A stretch of 9,693 nt of DNA from Promethearchaeota archaeon (GTDB lineage: Archaea > Asgardarchaeota > Lokiarchaeia > Sigynarchaeales > SOKP01), in the NCBI GenBank assembly GCA_016839905.1, contig JAEOTJ010000268.1, positions 1 to 9,693 of the forward strand, in the 5' to 3' direction. Below are positions 1 to 6,931 of this stretch, piece by piece. The notes under the pieces are model-generated. The model had not been told where the DNA came from, did not search any database, and saw only the letters and a program-made list of their open reading frames with translations. Numbering within the stretch: position 1 is the first letter of the stretch; each line of letters opens with the position of its first letter. Made by a program: the position numbers and the translations under genes.

Positions 1-25
1 ATACTATAGGATAAACGGTGGTGGT
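1..25 (+). repeat. 25-bp exact direct repeat, copy 1
   Basis: Bases 1-25 are identical to 832-856. Both encode the YYRINGGG turn of an Ig-like repeat in the same gene. Similarity goes on with gaps (the DENAW codons at about 56-70 match those at about 886-900). The 831-bp offset equals 277 residues, or three domain units, which points to an internal duplication of domains. Confidence 0.9.
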
Positions 26-1828
26 CAGATTTCATGTGGGGACTCTGGTAGGCTAGATGAAAATGCTTGGAACGCATTGTCCCTAGGTTCATTAACCCTC
101 ACTTTTTATGCGATAGATAGTTTGGGTAATATAAATTCTAAATCTATAACGATATATAAAACTACTTGGATTGTTATCAACCAACCAAATATAGATGATG
201 TATTTAGTCCCGCCCCCGATTATTCTGTTACCCTTTCTGGAGCCAATCTCAATGAATTTTGGTATAATCTGAATGATGGTGGCAATATTACGATAGACGG
301 TTCTGCAAGTGCGCAAACTTATATTAATACAATCAACTCAGCTGAATGGAATTCTCAACTAGATGGGTTGGTAAAAATTAATTTTTATGTCGATAATACA
401 TTAGGAGAAATGTCGAAAGAAAGTGTAACGGTTATTAAAGACACCACTGCTCCTAATATAGATATTAATTTACCTGGTGATAACGCACCATTTTCAGATG
501 TCCCCCCTGAATTCAATATTAATGCCGATGATGACCGTTTAGATGAGGTTTGGTATACTGTTGGTGCCAGTCCAACAAAATATGACATTACAGGTTCCAC
601 CAGTGGCACGATTGACTCGGGTGCATGGGATGCATTGCCAGAAGGGCCGGTCGCCATTATATTTTATGCGAGTGACAGTTTAGGAAATCAAGGATCTGAA
701 CAGGTCAATGTTTTTAAGGAGCTTACAGGCCCTACAATTGATATTAAATCACCAGAATACGGATCATCACATGTGGACCCTCCTAACTATGAATTAGAGA
801 TTTATGATTACTACTCATCAATACAAGAAATATACTATAGGATAAACGGTGGTGGTAAGCATCCATGTTCATACTCAGGAACGATTGATGAAAATGCCTG
901 GGCCATAATATATAGAGGTACAATAAACATCACTTTTTATGCAAAAGACGGTGCGGGTAATGAGAATTCTGAAACTGTAATGATTAATAAAACTTCAGAA
1001 GCAGCTTCACTTGAAAAGGATGAAACTGAAGATGTAGATGTACTTAATGTAGTTGGTCCAATAGTTCTTTATGTAATTATTGGTTCAGTTGCTCTGGCTT
1101 CTGTATTTGCAGTTGTATCAGTTATTAAAGGTAGACAGTTAAAAAAAAATGTTTATGTTCCAAAAAAGAAGATGATGGGATCCTATCAATATCCTTCGAC
1201 AACGTCAAGAATTCCTTCAAGTGGCTATCAACCTCATAGAACTTTTACTTCTCCAAAGCGAAGCCAAATGGAACAATATAGACCTTCACAATACCTCAGT
1301 TCACGAGTACTTTATGATCATAACGCACCAGGATCTTGGGCGCCATCCCCTCAAACTCCGCCATCATATAGGGCGCCACCTCCTCAGGCTCCGCCATCAT
1401 ATAGGGCGCCATCCCCTCAAGCTCCACCATCATATAGGGCAGCACCTCCTCAAGCTCCGCCATCATATAGGGCGCCACCCCCTCAAGCTCCGCCATCATA
1501 TAGGGCGCCATCCCCTCAAGCTCCGCCATCATATAGGGCGCCATCCCCTCAAGCTCCGCCATCATATAGGGCGCCATCCCCTCAAGCTCCGCCATCCCCT
1601 CAAGCGCCACAACGAAGATACGTAGATCCCATGGAACGACAGCAAATTCCTCAATTACAGCAGAATATTTCTCATGTTAATCAAGAGATAAGTCGGCTTG
1701 AAGATAATTACGGTCAAGAGAAATTAGGGTCTTCCGAATATTTAAGTAAAAAAAATTACTTAGATCAAAAATTAAATGCCTTTGAACAGAAAATGAACCT
1801 TCTAAAAAAGAAATATGAAAGAAAATGA
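2..1828 (+). CDS. Surface protein with Ig-like repeats, one membrane helix and a proline-rich cytoplasmic tail (5' end outside window)
   Basis: The frame is open from base 2, so the TTG at 77 is internal and the true start lies upstream; 608 residues are visible. Visible residues 1-55 are the end of one beta-sandwich repeat, followed by repeats at about 56-149, 150-242 and 243-331. Each carries a W/Y-Y pair, usually a GG or GGG, G-T/S-I-D/N, a Trp, FYA/V-D and a GN-type turn. This resembles Ig-like/OmpL47-like repeats of Asgard surface proteins. An acidic linker leads to a membrane helix (351-375, bases 1052-1126). The helix is followed by KGRQLKKN and PKKK, so the C-terminus should be cytoplasmic. 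The tail has an 11-residue proline repeat (447-536) and a charged helical end (547-608) with a likely coiled coil. No signal peptide can be seen because the start is missing. Likely a cell-surface adhesin or scaffold; ligand unknown. Confidence 0.93.
   Translation, partial: YYRINGGGQISCGDSGRLDENAWNALSLGSLTLTFYAIDSLGNINSKSITIYKTTWIVINQPNIDDVFSPAPDYSVTLSGANLNEFWYNLNDGGNITIDGSASAQTYINTINSAEWNSQLDGLVKINFYVDNTLGEMSKESVTVIKDTTAPNIDINLPGDNAPFSDVPPEFNINADDDRLDEVWYTVGASPTKYDITGSTSGTIDSGAWDALPEGPVAIIFYASDSLGNQGSEQVNVFKELTGPTIDIKSPEYGSSHVDPPNYELEIYDYYSSIQEIYYRINGGGKHPCSYSGTIDENAWAIIYRGTINITFYAKDGAGNENSETVMINKTSEAASLEKDETEDVDVLNVVGPIVLYVIIGSVALASVFAVVSVIKGRQLKKNVYVPKKKMMGSYQYPSTTSRIPSSGYQPHRTFTSPKRSQMEQYRPSQYLSSRVLYDHNAPGSWAPSPQTPPSYRAPPPQAPPSYRAPSPQAPPSYRAAPPQAPPSYRAPPPQAPPSYRAPSPQAPPSYRAPSPQAPPSYRAPSPQAPPSPQAPQRRYVDPMERQQIPQLQQNISHVNQEISRLEDNYGQEKLGSSEYLSKKNYLDQKLNAFEQKMNLLKKKYERK
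832..856 (+). repeat. 25-bp exact direct repeat, copy 2
   Basis: Second copy of the 25-bp repeat found at 1-25, in the fourth visible Ig-like domain. Because the surrounding codons are also similar, it looks like the trace of a domain duplication and not a mobile element. Confidence 0.9.
1340..1609 (+). repeat. 33-bp in-frame tandem repeat encoding AP(S/P)PQAPPSYR
   Basis: Seven full 33-bp units run from 1340 to 1570, followed by a partial eighth unit that degenerates into PPSPQAPQ. Each full unit gives one PPSY. Variation is confined to a few bases: S or P at unit position 3, T or A at position 6, one A for P at position 2, and two silent changes. Units 6 and 7 are identical and the first 26 bases of unit 8 match them, so the 3' side of the array is the most uniform. 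Because the period is a multiple of three and codons are kept, the array probably grows and shrinks by slippage or unequal recombination without breaking the frame. Confidence 0.98.
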
Positions 1829-1844
1829 ATTATACTTGATCTAA

Positions 1845-1876
1845 TTTTTTTTTATATAGTAATTATTTTTTTTTTT
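1845..1876 (+). terminator. Twin T-tract terminator of the surface-protein gene
   Basis: T9 at 1845-1853 and T11 at 1866-1876 start 17 bases after the stop codon on the + strand. Archaeal RNA polymerase stops at U-rich tracts without needing a hairpin, so this pair is a good terminator candidate. The next gene is convergent. Confidence 0.6.
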
Positions 1877-1923
1877 AATATGTTTTTAATGTATGGTAAG
1901 CCGACATTATTTGAGATTTACCC

Positions 1924-1939
1924 AATCACCCCTGTGATT
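1924..1939. other. Perfect 6-bp hairpin between convergent genes
   Basis: AATCAC, a CCCT loop, then GTGATT form a perfect inverted repeat in the convergent spacer. On the + strand it is followed by a T/C-rich stretch. It could help end transcription from either side, but there is no clean T-run next to it, so its role is unproven. Confidence 0.3.
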
Positions 1940-2008
1940 CTTTCTCTGATGAAAAGGTTAATCTTCTTAATATAAACTTGAATAATTTTAATTTCATTAG
2001 GATATTAA

Positions 2009-3178
2009 TCAAGAACCTTCTATTTCAAAAATAACTTTTAAATGAGTATATTTTGAATTTAATAGTTCTAAAACTTCTTTGGTAAAAGTTCTAAGATTCT
2101 CCACTTGTTGTGGTTTTTCTTCTGCTTGCATATGATAAAATTCATGAAGTAAATTCCTGGTTTCATCAGAACCTTGAGTTTTTAAGTAATTTAACCAATG
2201 AATTGAAGTACTACATATCTTTTCTAAATAATCATCGGGATACTCATTTTTATCGAAAATTTTATCGTTGTGAGTTAATATCGCTTCAGCTACTTTTTCT
2301 AAGTAGTCTGCGATTCCAAGAGAAAGACGACACAGAGAAATTAAATTGGATGTAATTCGGGTATTTCTTGTATTCGCCGCTTTCTCAAAAGCATCCCAAG
2401 CATTATTCCATTCTTCTTCTCTCTTTTTATCTTCTCTATATTTCCCATCAGCACCTTTAACCATAACAATATTTATAATATCACTAAGATCAACATCATG
2501 CCCTCTTTTAAGTTTTTTAGTAAAGATTGCCTTGAGATTGGTACCTTCTAAATAGCTTCCCGCACCAAAATCAAGTAATTGGTCGAGATCATTTGCGGCA
2601 ATTAATATTTGCTTCTTAGTTTCTTTTGTAATTGGATTATTCCATTGAATATTTTTTTCCCATTCTCGGGTTTTGATATTTTGACTCCATCCTGATCTTC
2701 TTAAAACATGGTGTAAAACATGTACTTGGAAAATCCAGAAATCGATATCATCTGTAAACCTTTTACGTCTCCAATCTCTAGTTGTATATTTGCCTAAATA
2801 AAGTTTTAAAGTTCCTCGAACGAGATTGAACTTACCCTTTTTTAAAGTTTCACGTGCCTCGTTATAATGTTTCCCTTTTGGATCATTTGAGAGATCAACA
2901 ATTTTATTTAAAAGATTTCTAGCTTCTCCAGCAACAATATCACATGGAAGGCTACCATCAGAAGGATAAGCCCTCGACCCACCATCTAAGAACTTTTTGA
3001 ATAATTCGAGATCATCATCTGGGATGATATACCAAGGATTATTAAACATTATTTTACTGAAAATATGATGCGTGAAACCATCTTTATCTATATTTGTTTT
3101 TTCTGATAAAGGAGTAATATCTCTAAGATTATCGCCTTTTTTTACAACGTCAGCTTTAATATCCCATATATCAGTCAT
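2009..3178 (-). CDS. Hypothetical protein with a possible nucleotidyltransferase-fold motif
   Basis: 389 residues, no signal peptide or membrane helix, charged and mostly helical in appearance. I do not recognise the family with certainty. The strongest clue is RFTDDIDFW at 140-148, which fits the R-[FY]-[ST]-x-D-I-D metal-binding motif of AbiEii/DUF6036-like nucleotidyltransferases. It comes after RGTLKLYLGK (121-130), where those families carry a Gly-rich first motif, here degenerate. A second clue is KKLKRGHDVDLSDI (221-234), like their later K-R-x-x-D-x-x-D helix. The C-terminal third (about 255-389) is helical with no known motif. No Shine-Dalgarno sequence precedes the ATG; an A/T box on the - strand at about 3201-3209 lies 23-31 bases upstream, which suits leaderless transcription, although the 46-nt gap to the upstream gene also allows co-transcription. 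The gene is probably real; the function is tentative. Confidence 0.82.
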   Translation of the reverse strand: MTDIWDIKADVVKKGDNLRDITPLSEKTNIDKDGFTHHIFSKIMFNNPWYIIPDDDLELFKKFLDGGSRAYPSDGSLPCDIVAGEARNLLNKIVDLSNDPKGKHYNEARETLKKGKFNLVRGTLKLYLGKYTTRDWRRKRFTDDIDFWIFQVHVLHHVLRRSGWSQNIKTREWEKNIQWNNPITKETKKQILIAANDLDQLLDFGAGSYLEGTNLKAIFTKKLKRGHDVDLSDIINIVMVKGADGKYREDKKREEEWNNAWDAFEKAANTRNTRITSNLISLCRLSLGIADYLEKVAEAILTHNDKIFDKNEYPDDYLEKICSTSIHWLNYLKTQGSDETRNLLHEFYHMQAEEKPQQVENLRTFTKEVLELLNSKYTHLKVIFEIEGS

Positions 3179-3224
3179 TGTTTAATGTTAGAGAAATTAA
3201 TTTTTAAATTATTGTATATTTTTA

Positions 3225-3647
3225 TTATTCAATTTTTCTCGAGATTCTAGAGAGGGGATGTCCTTTAGCCTTCATTTTTAATTCATTAAACCATCCAAAA
3301 GGAAGCCTGACTACATAAAAATCACGTGATTTCAGCATTGATTCGATTGTTTTAAAAGACTTAAAGGCAAATTCTAAAGAACTAAGTTGACCAAAAAGAT
3401 GAGCAAATGGTATAATCACGATATTTGATATTTTCAATTGATTAGTTATCTTTTCTATTTCAATAAGGGCTCTTTTTAATACCTCGGGACTTGCTTCATC
3501 TTGTTTTTCCATACTAATAAAAAGAACTAATGCGTTTTTAACCTGATTTTCCCTATTATCATCCGTTATTTCTTCAATAACTTTAGAACGACCCTTTTTA
3601 GTTACCTTGTACTCAAAATAATCCACATGAAATGATAAAAATCTCAT
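3225..3647 (-). CDS. Freestanding archaeal threonyl-tRNA synthetase editing domain (ThrRS-ED)
   Basis: The 140 residues match, end to end and without gaps as I recall it, the N-terminal editing domain of archaeal ThrRS, a D-aminoacyl-tRNA deacylase-like fold that removes serine wrongly attached to tRNA-Thr. Landmarks are the MRFLSFHVDYFEY start, FISMEK (43-48), IPFAHL (79-84, with His83), PFGWF (116-120) and KGHPL (128-132). The frame stops right after the domain, and no synthetase catalytic or anticodon-binding part follows, so it is a separate protein. It is odd at three positions that I recall as functional in the Pyrococcus abyssi domain: Tyr120 is Phe, Lys121 is Asn and Glu134 is Arg. 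It may therefore be a trans-editing factor with changed chemistry, or a tRNA-binding relative without activity. A GGTGG ribosome site (3651-3655) lies 3 bases before the ATG, and a TATA-like box lies at 3678-3689. Confidence 0.93.
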   Translation of the reverse strand: MRFLSFHVDYFEYKVTKKGRSKVIEEITDDNRENQVKNALVLFISMEKQDEASPEVLKRALIEIEKITNQLKISNIVIIPFAHLFGQLSSLEFAFKSFKTIESMLKSRDFYVVRLPFGWFNELKMKAKGHPLSRISRKIE

Positions 3648-3700
3648 TTTCCACCAATAAGTTTTTTTGATTATTATTTCAATATATTATTAATCAAGAT

Positions 3701-3862
3701 TTAAATGTAATTCATTTCTATTCCGCAGCATTTTGGTATTTGATGATGATGACATTCATCAGAACAGCAGCATAACAAACCCTCTCGCATTATCATTGAT
3801 TTAGTACAGCAAGTCGGTATATCTTTTTCTTGACCACATGTAGAACAAACTAGTTTTGCCAT
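3701..3862 (-). CDS. Small cysteine-rich, probably metal-binding protein (53 aa)
   Basis: This short gene runs from ATG at 3862 to TAA at 3701. The protein starts MAKLVCSTCGQEKDIP and has ten cysteines in 53 residues: a CxxC pair (Cys6, Cys9), CC (18-19), CCC (31-33) plus Cys37, three histidines (38-40), and CC (45-46). The motif IP-x-CC-x-x-x-M occurs twice (IPTCCTKSM at 15-23, IPKCCGIEM at 42-50), so the protein looks like two copies of a small zinc-ribbon-like knuckle. Similar short C-x-x-C-G...P-x-C/H-C/G-x-x-M proteins exist in archaea, but I cannot name a family. Binding of zinc, iron or another soft metal is inferred from composition. An AGGTGA ribosome site and a TATA box upstream support the start. 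Fifty-two bases separate it from the ThrRS-ED gene, which may be read from the same transcript. Confidence 0.75.
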   Translation of the reverse strand: MAKLVCSTCGQEKDIPTCCTKSMIMREGLLCCCSDECHHHQIPKCCGIEMNYI

Positions 3863-3870
3863 TAAGTTCT

Positions 3871-3876
3871 TCACCT
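3871..3876 (-). promoter_or_regulatory. Shine-Dalgarno site of the cysteine-rich gene
   Basis: On the - strand this reads AGGTGA, a good match to the archaeal 16S rRNA tail, 8 bases before the ATG at 3862. It fixes the start of a gene short enough to be overlooked. Confidence 0.65.
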
Positions 3877-3932
3877 ACATTTTTAGAGATTGTTTATTAA
3901 GTATTAGATAAATCTTAAGAAATAAAATGTAT

Positions 3933-3942
3933 CTTTTATATA
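3933..3942 (-). promoter_or_regulatory. TATA box upstream of the cysteine-rich gene
   Basis: The - strand reads TATATAAAAG, close to the archaeal TATA consensus. A start site about 25 bases downstream, near 3910, would leave a leader of about 48 nt containing the AGGTGA site. It lies between the DUF255 stop codon and the small gene, so this cluster can be read apart from the upstream operon. Confidence 0.5.
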
Positions 3943-4004
3943 TTATAATTTATCAATGATAAGCTGTTTCATTTGAAAAGGATTTTTTTCTAAAAACTTG
4001 GATT

Positions 4005-6059
4005 TTAATAAATCCATTTCGGATTTAAAGTCTTGATAACTTTTTCTATGTTATTAATCGGTGGTTTACATGTTTTATTAATACACACGTAGGCAGTTGA
4101 TTTACCTTCTATCTTTTCAAACCATTCAATAAAATTTGAAAATTCGTCAATCTTGGGAGGGTAAATTTCGGTGGGACGGTGTATTAGTACTTTATTAGGA
4201 AGAAAAGAGTTCCTCACCGCCTCCAACATTGTTTTAGTATCCTCTGCTCCAGTATCTCCGGCTATAACTAAAGAATATGTTGGTCCTACTCCGAAATCAA
4301 CCGCAGATAGAAGCTGAGTATAAGCGATGGGCGTGCTATCTACTTTTTCAGCAAATACTCGTCCAATATATTCTGCCTTTTCTTCAAGTTTATGATCTCC
4401 TGTAATATAGGATAAACGCAGTAGATTTAACATTGCAACAGAGTTTCCAGAAGGAAGGGCACCGTCATAGATTTCTTTTCGTCTTGTTAATAGTTTTTCT
4501 CCATCATCAGGAGTAAAGAAGAATCCTGCAATCTCTTTATCCCAGAAATAATCAATCAATTCGCTGTTTAAAGTCAGGGCTGTTTTTAAATAATATGTAT
4601 CGAAGGTAGTTTCATAGAGTTCGATTAATCCCCATATAAAAAAAGCATAATCGTCGAGATAAGCTAAAATTTCAGCTTCTCCATCTCTATACCTATGTAA
4701 TAATCGATTCTCAGAGTCTTTCATTATTGAAAGAATGAAATCGACAGCATTTTTTGCAGCAGTCAAATATTTAGGTTCTTTAAGTAGTTGATAACCTTTC
4801 GCTAAAGCAACAATCATTAATCCATTCCAGTCAGTTAATATTTTATCATCTTTATGTGGATGAATTCTTTTCTCTCTATACCAAAATAGTTTTTTTCGTA
4901 TATCTTCTAATTTTGGATTATTAATATCCTTTAAATTATCAATATGTAAAATATTATAACCTGTTTTTTCACGAGTAGCTTCTTCTAAATAATTACCTGA
5001 CTCCTCTATTTTAAAATTCTTTAATATATAATCAGATTCTTCAGATGTTAAATATTTTTTAATCTCGTTCTTTGACCAAACATAAAATTTACCTTCCACA
5101 CCTTCGCTATCCGCATCTTCGGCAGAATAAAACCCCCCTTCTGGAGATGTCATATCACGCAATACATATGTTAAAATTTCCCTTCCTGATTTTGCGTAAT
5201 TCTCATTTTTTGTAGCTTGATATGTCTCTAGGTAAGCTATAGATACCAGAGCCTGATCATAAAGCATTTTTTCAAAATGAGGTACTAACCAATGGGAATC
5301 TGTTGAATACCTATGAATTCCAAAACCAATATGGTCATAGATTCCTCCTTTTCTCATTTCTTTTAATGTTTTTTCAACCATATCGAGTGCTTTCTTTTCA
5401 CCCGTTCTATTCCAATATCTTAACAAAAATAATAGATTATGAGGTGTAGGAAATTTAGGACGCTCTCTAAATCCACCATATTCTGCATCAAATACAGCTT
5501 CAAGCTGTTTATAGGCTTTTTTGAGAATACTCTCATCCAATTTATCTCCTGGAGACTCTTGGGTTAAATTTTGTAATGAAAATGTAATTTGTTGAGCGGA
5601 ATCTAATATTTGACTTCTATTATTTTTCCAAAGTAGTTTAATTCTTGATATTAATTCTATTAATCCTATTCTTCCGAATCTGCTGGTTTTAGTAAAGTAA
5701 GTACCTGCAAAAAATGGCTTCTTATTTGGTGTTAAAATGATCGTTAAAGGCCATCCCCCTGAGCCAGTCATCATTTGACAGACAGTCATATATATATTAT
5801 CTATATCAGGTCGTTCTTCTCTGTCGACTTTTATTGAAATAAAGGTCTCATTCATTAATTTTGCAACTTTAGAATCTTCAAAAGATTCATGAGCCATAAC
5901 ATGACACCAATGACATGTAGAATACCCAATAGATAAAAAGATAGGTTTATCTTCTTTTCGAGCTTTTTCAAATGCTTCTTTCCCCCAAGGATACCATTCT
6001 ACTGGATTATCCGCATGTTGGAGTAAATAAGGACTTTTCTCATTATCTAATTTATTCAT
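4005..6059 (-). CDS. DUF255 / SPATA20-YyaL family protein: thioredoxin-like domain plus alpha/alpha toroid
   Basis: 684 residues, the usual length for this family, which includes bacterial YyaL and human SPATA20. An N-terminal thioredoxin-like domain (about 1-165) opens with [19 protein letters not shown] and carries the redox motif CHWC (49-52), [10 protein letters not shown] (78-87), GGWPL (101-105) and AGTYF (118-122). The rest is a helical toroid like N-acylglucosamine 2-epimerases and six-hairpin glycosidases, with KFPTPHN (202-208), [20 protein letters not shown] (249-268), [10 protein letters not shown] (311-320) and TDWNGL (409-414). Two more cysteines lie near the C-terminus (659, 664). 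Cytoplasmic, no signal peptide. The biochemical function of the family is not settled; disulphide chemistry is suggested by CHWC and sugar binding by the toroid. Its ATG overlaps the nitroreductase stop codon by 8 nt, so the two are co-translated. Confidence 0.96.
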   Translation of the reverse strand: MNKLDNEKSPYLLQHADNPVEWYPWGKEAFEKARKEDKPIFLSIGYSTCHWCHVMAHESFEDSKVAKLMNETFISIKVDREERPDIDNIYMTVCQMMTGSGGWPLTIILTPNKKPFFAGTYFTKTSRFGRIGLIELISRIKLLWKNNRSQILDSAQQITFSLQNLTQESPGDKLDESILKKAYKQLEAVFDAEYGGFRERPKFPTPHNLLFLLRYWNRTGEKKALDMVEKTLKEMRKGGIYDHIGFGIHRYSTDSHWLVPHFEKMLYDQALVSIAYLETYQATKNENYAKSGREILTYVLRDMTSPEGGFYSAEDADSEGVEGKFYVWSKNEIKKYLTSEESDYILKNFKIEESGNYLEEATREKTGYNILHIDNLKDINNPKLEDIRKKLFWYREKRIHPHKDDKILTDWNGLMIVALAKGYQLLKEPKYLTAAKNAVDFILSIMKDSENRLLHRYRDGEAEILAYLDDYAFFIWGLIELYETTFDTYYLKTALTLNSELIDYFWDKEIAGFFFTPDDGEKLLTRRKEIYDGALPSGNSVAMLNLLRLSYITGDHKLEEKAEYIGRVFAEKVDSTPIAYTQLLSAVDFGVGPTYSLVIAGDTGAEDTKTMLEAVRNSFLPNKVLIHRPTEIYPPKIDEFSNFIEWFEKIEGKSTAYVCINKTCKPPINNIEKVIKTLNPKWIY

Positions 6060-6621
6060 TTATGCTCTCGTCAAAGTTGTTAATATAAACAAATTTTTTC
6101 AGGGGTATTCTTGGGGGTCTTTGTTCTTCTCCTAGCTTCATTGGTTCAGAGAGATCTGGATTTATTTCGTCAGATTTTTTCCCTATATTTATTAAAGTTA
6201 TTAATCTCATTTCTGCAGGTATTTTTAGAATCTCTTTCGCTTTATCCTCGTTAAAACCAGCTATAGGGTGTGTAACGAGTCCTAATTCAGTAGCTCTTAA
6301 TAGAAGGAAGGCTGTTGCCATACCTGTATCAAATAAATAATATAATCTTTCTTTAATAATACAGTCGTTTTGTGGCTCGCTAAACACAGCGATTATTAAG
6401 GAGGCTTTTTCAACCCATAAATTTCCTGGAGAGAGTGTCGAAAATAATTTCTCTAATTGTTCTTTTTCCCTGATAAAAATAAACCTCCAAGGTTGTTTAT
6501 TAGCACAAGATGGTGTTAATTGTGCTGACTCCGCCAAATCTTTAATTAGTTCATCTGAAATCTCCACGATTTCTAGCGATCTATAGGCTCTTCTTTTCTT
6601 AATTGCTTCTTTTACGTTCAT
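6052..6621 (-). CDS. Nitroreductase-family flavoprotein (FMN-dependent)
   Basis: 189 residues, the size of short archaeal nitroreductases. Family signatures are the N-terminal KKRRAYRSL (8-16), whose arginines bind the FMN phosphate, [10 protein letters not shown] (38-47), the buried helix [18 protein letters not shown] (98-115) and the later TLINIGKK (142-149). Such proteins are usually homodimers that use NAD(P)H or another donor to reduce nitro groups, quinones, flavins or other small molecules; the natural substrate cannot be read from sequence. It is the first gene of a two-gene operon with the DUF255 protein. An AGGAG ribosome site 6 bases upstream fixes the ATG at 6621. The gene begins after a 332-nt gap from korB, so it probably has its own promoter. 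Confidence 0.95.
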   Translation of the reverse strand: MNVKEAIKKRRAYRSLEIVEISDELIKDLAESAQLTPSCANKQPWRFIFIREKEQLEKLFSTLSPGNLWVEKASLIIAVFSEPQNDCIIKERLYYLFDTGMATAFLLLRATELGLVTHPIAGFNEDKAKEILKIPAEMRLITLINIGKKSDEINPDLSEPMKLGEEQRPPRIPLKKFVYINNFDESINE

Positions 6622-6627
6622 AACATT

Positions 6628-6632
6628 CTCCT
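6628..6632 (-). promoter_or_regulatory. Shine-Dalgarno site of the nitroreductase gene
   Basis: AGGAG on the - strand, 6 bases before the ATG at 6621. It is a strong site and supports the chosen start. Confidence 0.7.
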
Positions 6633-6896
6633 TTTTTTAAATTTAGTTATTATTTAGAAATATAGGAATAAAGATATCAATCTACGCTTTATTCATTATT
6701 AAGAAAATACAATATCAATTAAAACGTATAATTTTATTATTGAATATATTTATAATTTATAAAATGTCTTTCAAGTTTTTTTTAATAAAATATAAAAACT
6801 TAAAGTCCCTGATCTTTAGTTAACATTTAAAGAGGCCATTTTTTTAGAATCCCTTTGGATACAGAATCGCTTCTTATTCTTGTAAGAATTTTATCT

Positions 6897-6931
6897 CTTG
6901 ATGATAAAAATCTAATTGGAGAATCATCAAG
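6897..6931 (-). other. Hairpin downstream of korB
   Basis: CTTGATGAT pairs perfectly with ATCATCAAG (6923-6931 with 6897-6905). On the - strand an inner TCT/AGA pair can extend the stem, with a TTTTT bulge on one side. It lies 23 bases past the korB stop codon, so it would sit in the 3' end of the kor transcript. It may protect the mRNA end or help termination; a role is not shown. Confidence 0.4.

Noticed and set aside
77..79. TTG as start codon of the surface protein
   Set aside because: The frame and the domain pattern (YYRINGGG...DENAW) go on upstream to base 2, so this TTG is an internal leucine codon.
1340..1609. CRISPR array
   Set aside because: The repeats are directly adjacent with no spacers and lie in frame within a gene.
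1296..1610. - strand frame with repeated MAELEGMAPYM
   Set aside because: Also a by-product of the tandem repeat on the opposite strand; no ribosome site and no homology-like features.
1221..1625. Long + strand frame rich in HIGRHPLKLRH
   Set aside because: It is the 33-bp tandem repeat read in another frame; the period keeps any stop-free frame open. It sits inside the surface-protein gene, which has better coding evidence.
1880..1975. 31-residue + strand open frame beginning MFLMYGKPTL
   Set aside because: It starts directly after the terminator T-tracts, has no ribosome site, and its length is expected by chance.
2110..2555. Two + strand frames opposite the 389-residue gene
   Set aside because: Shadows with no ribosome site or recognisable motif; the - strand frame is longer and has balanced protein composition.
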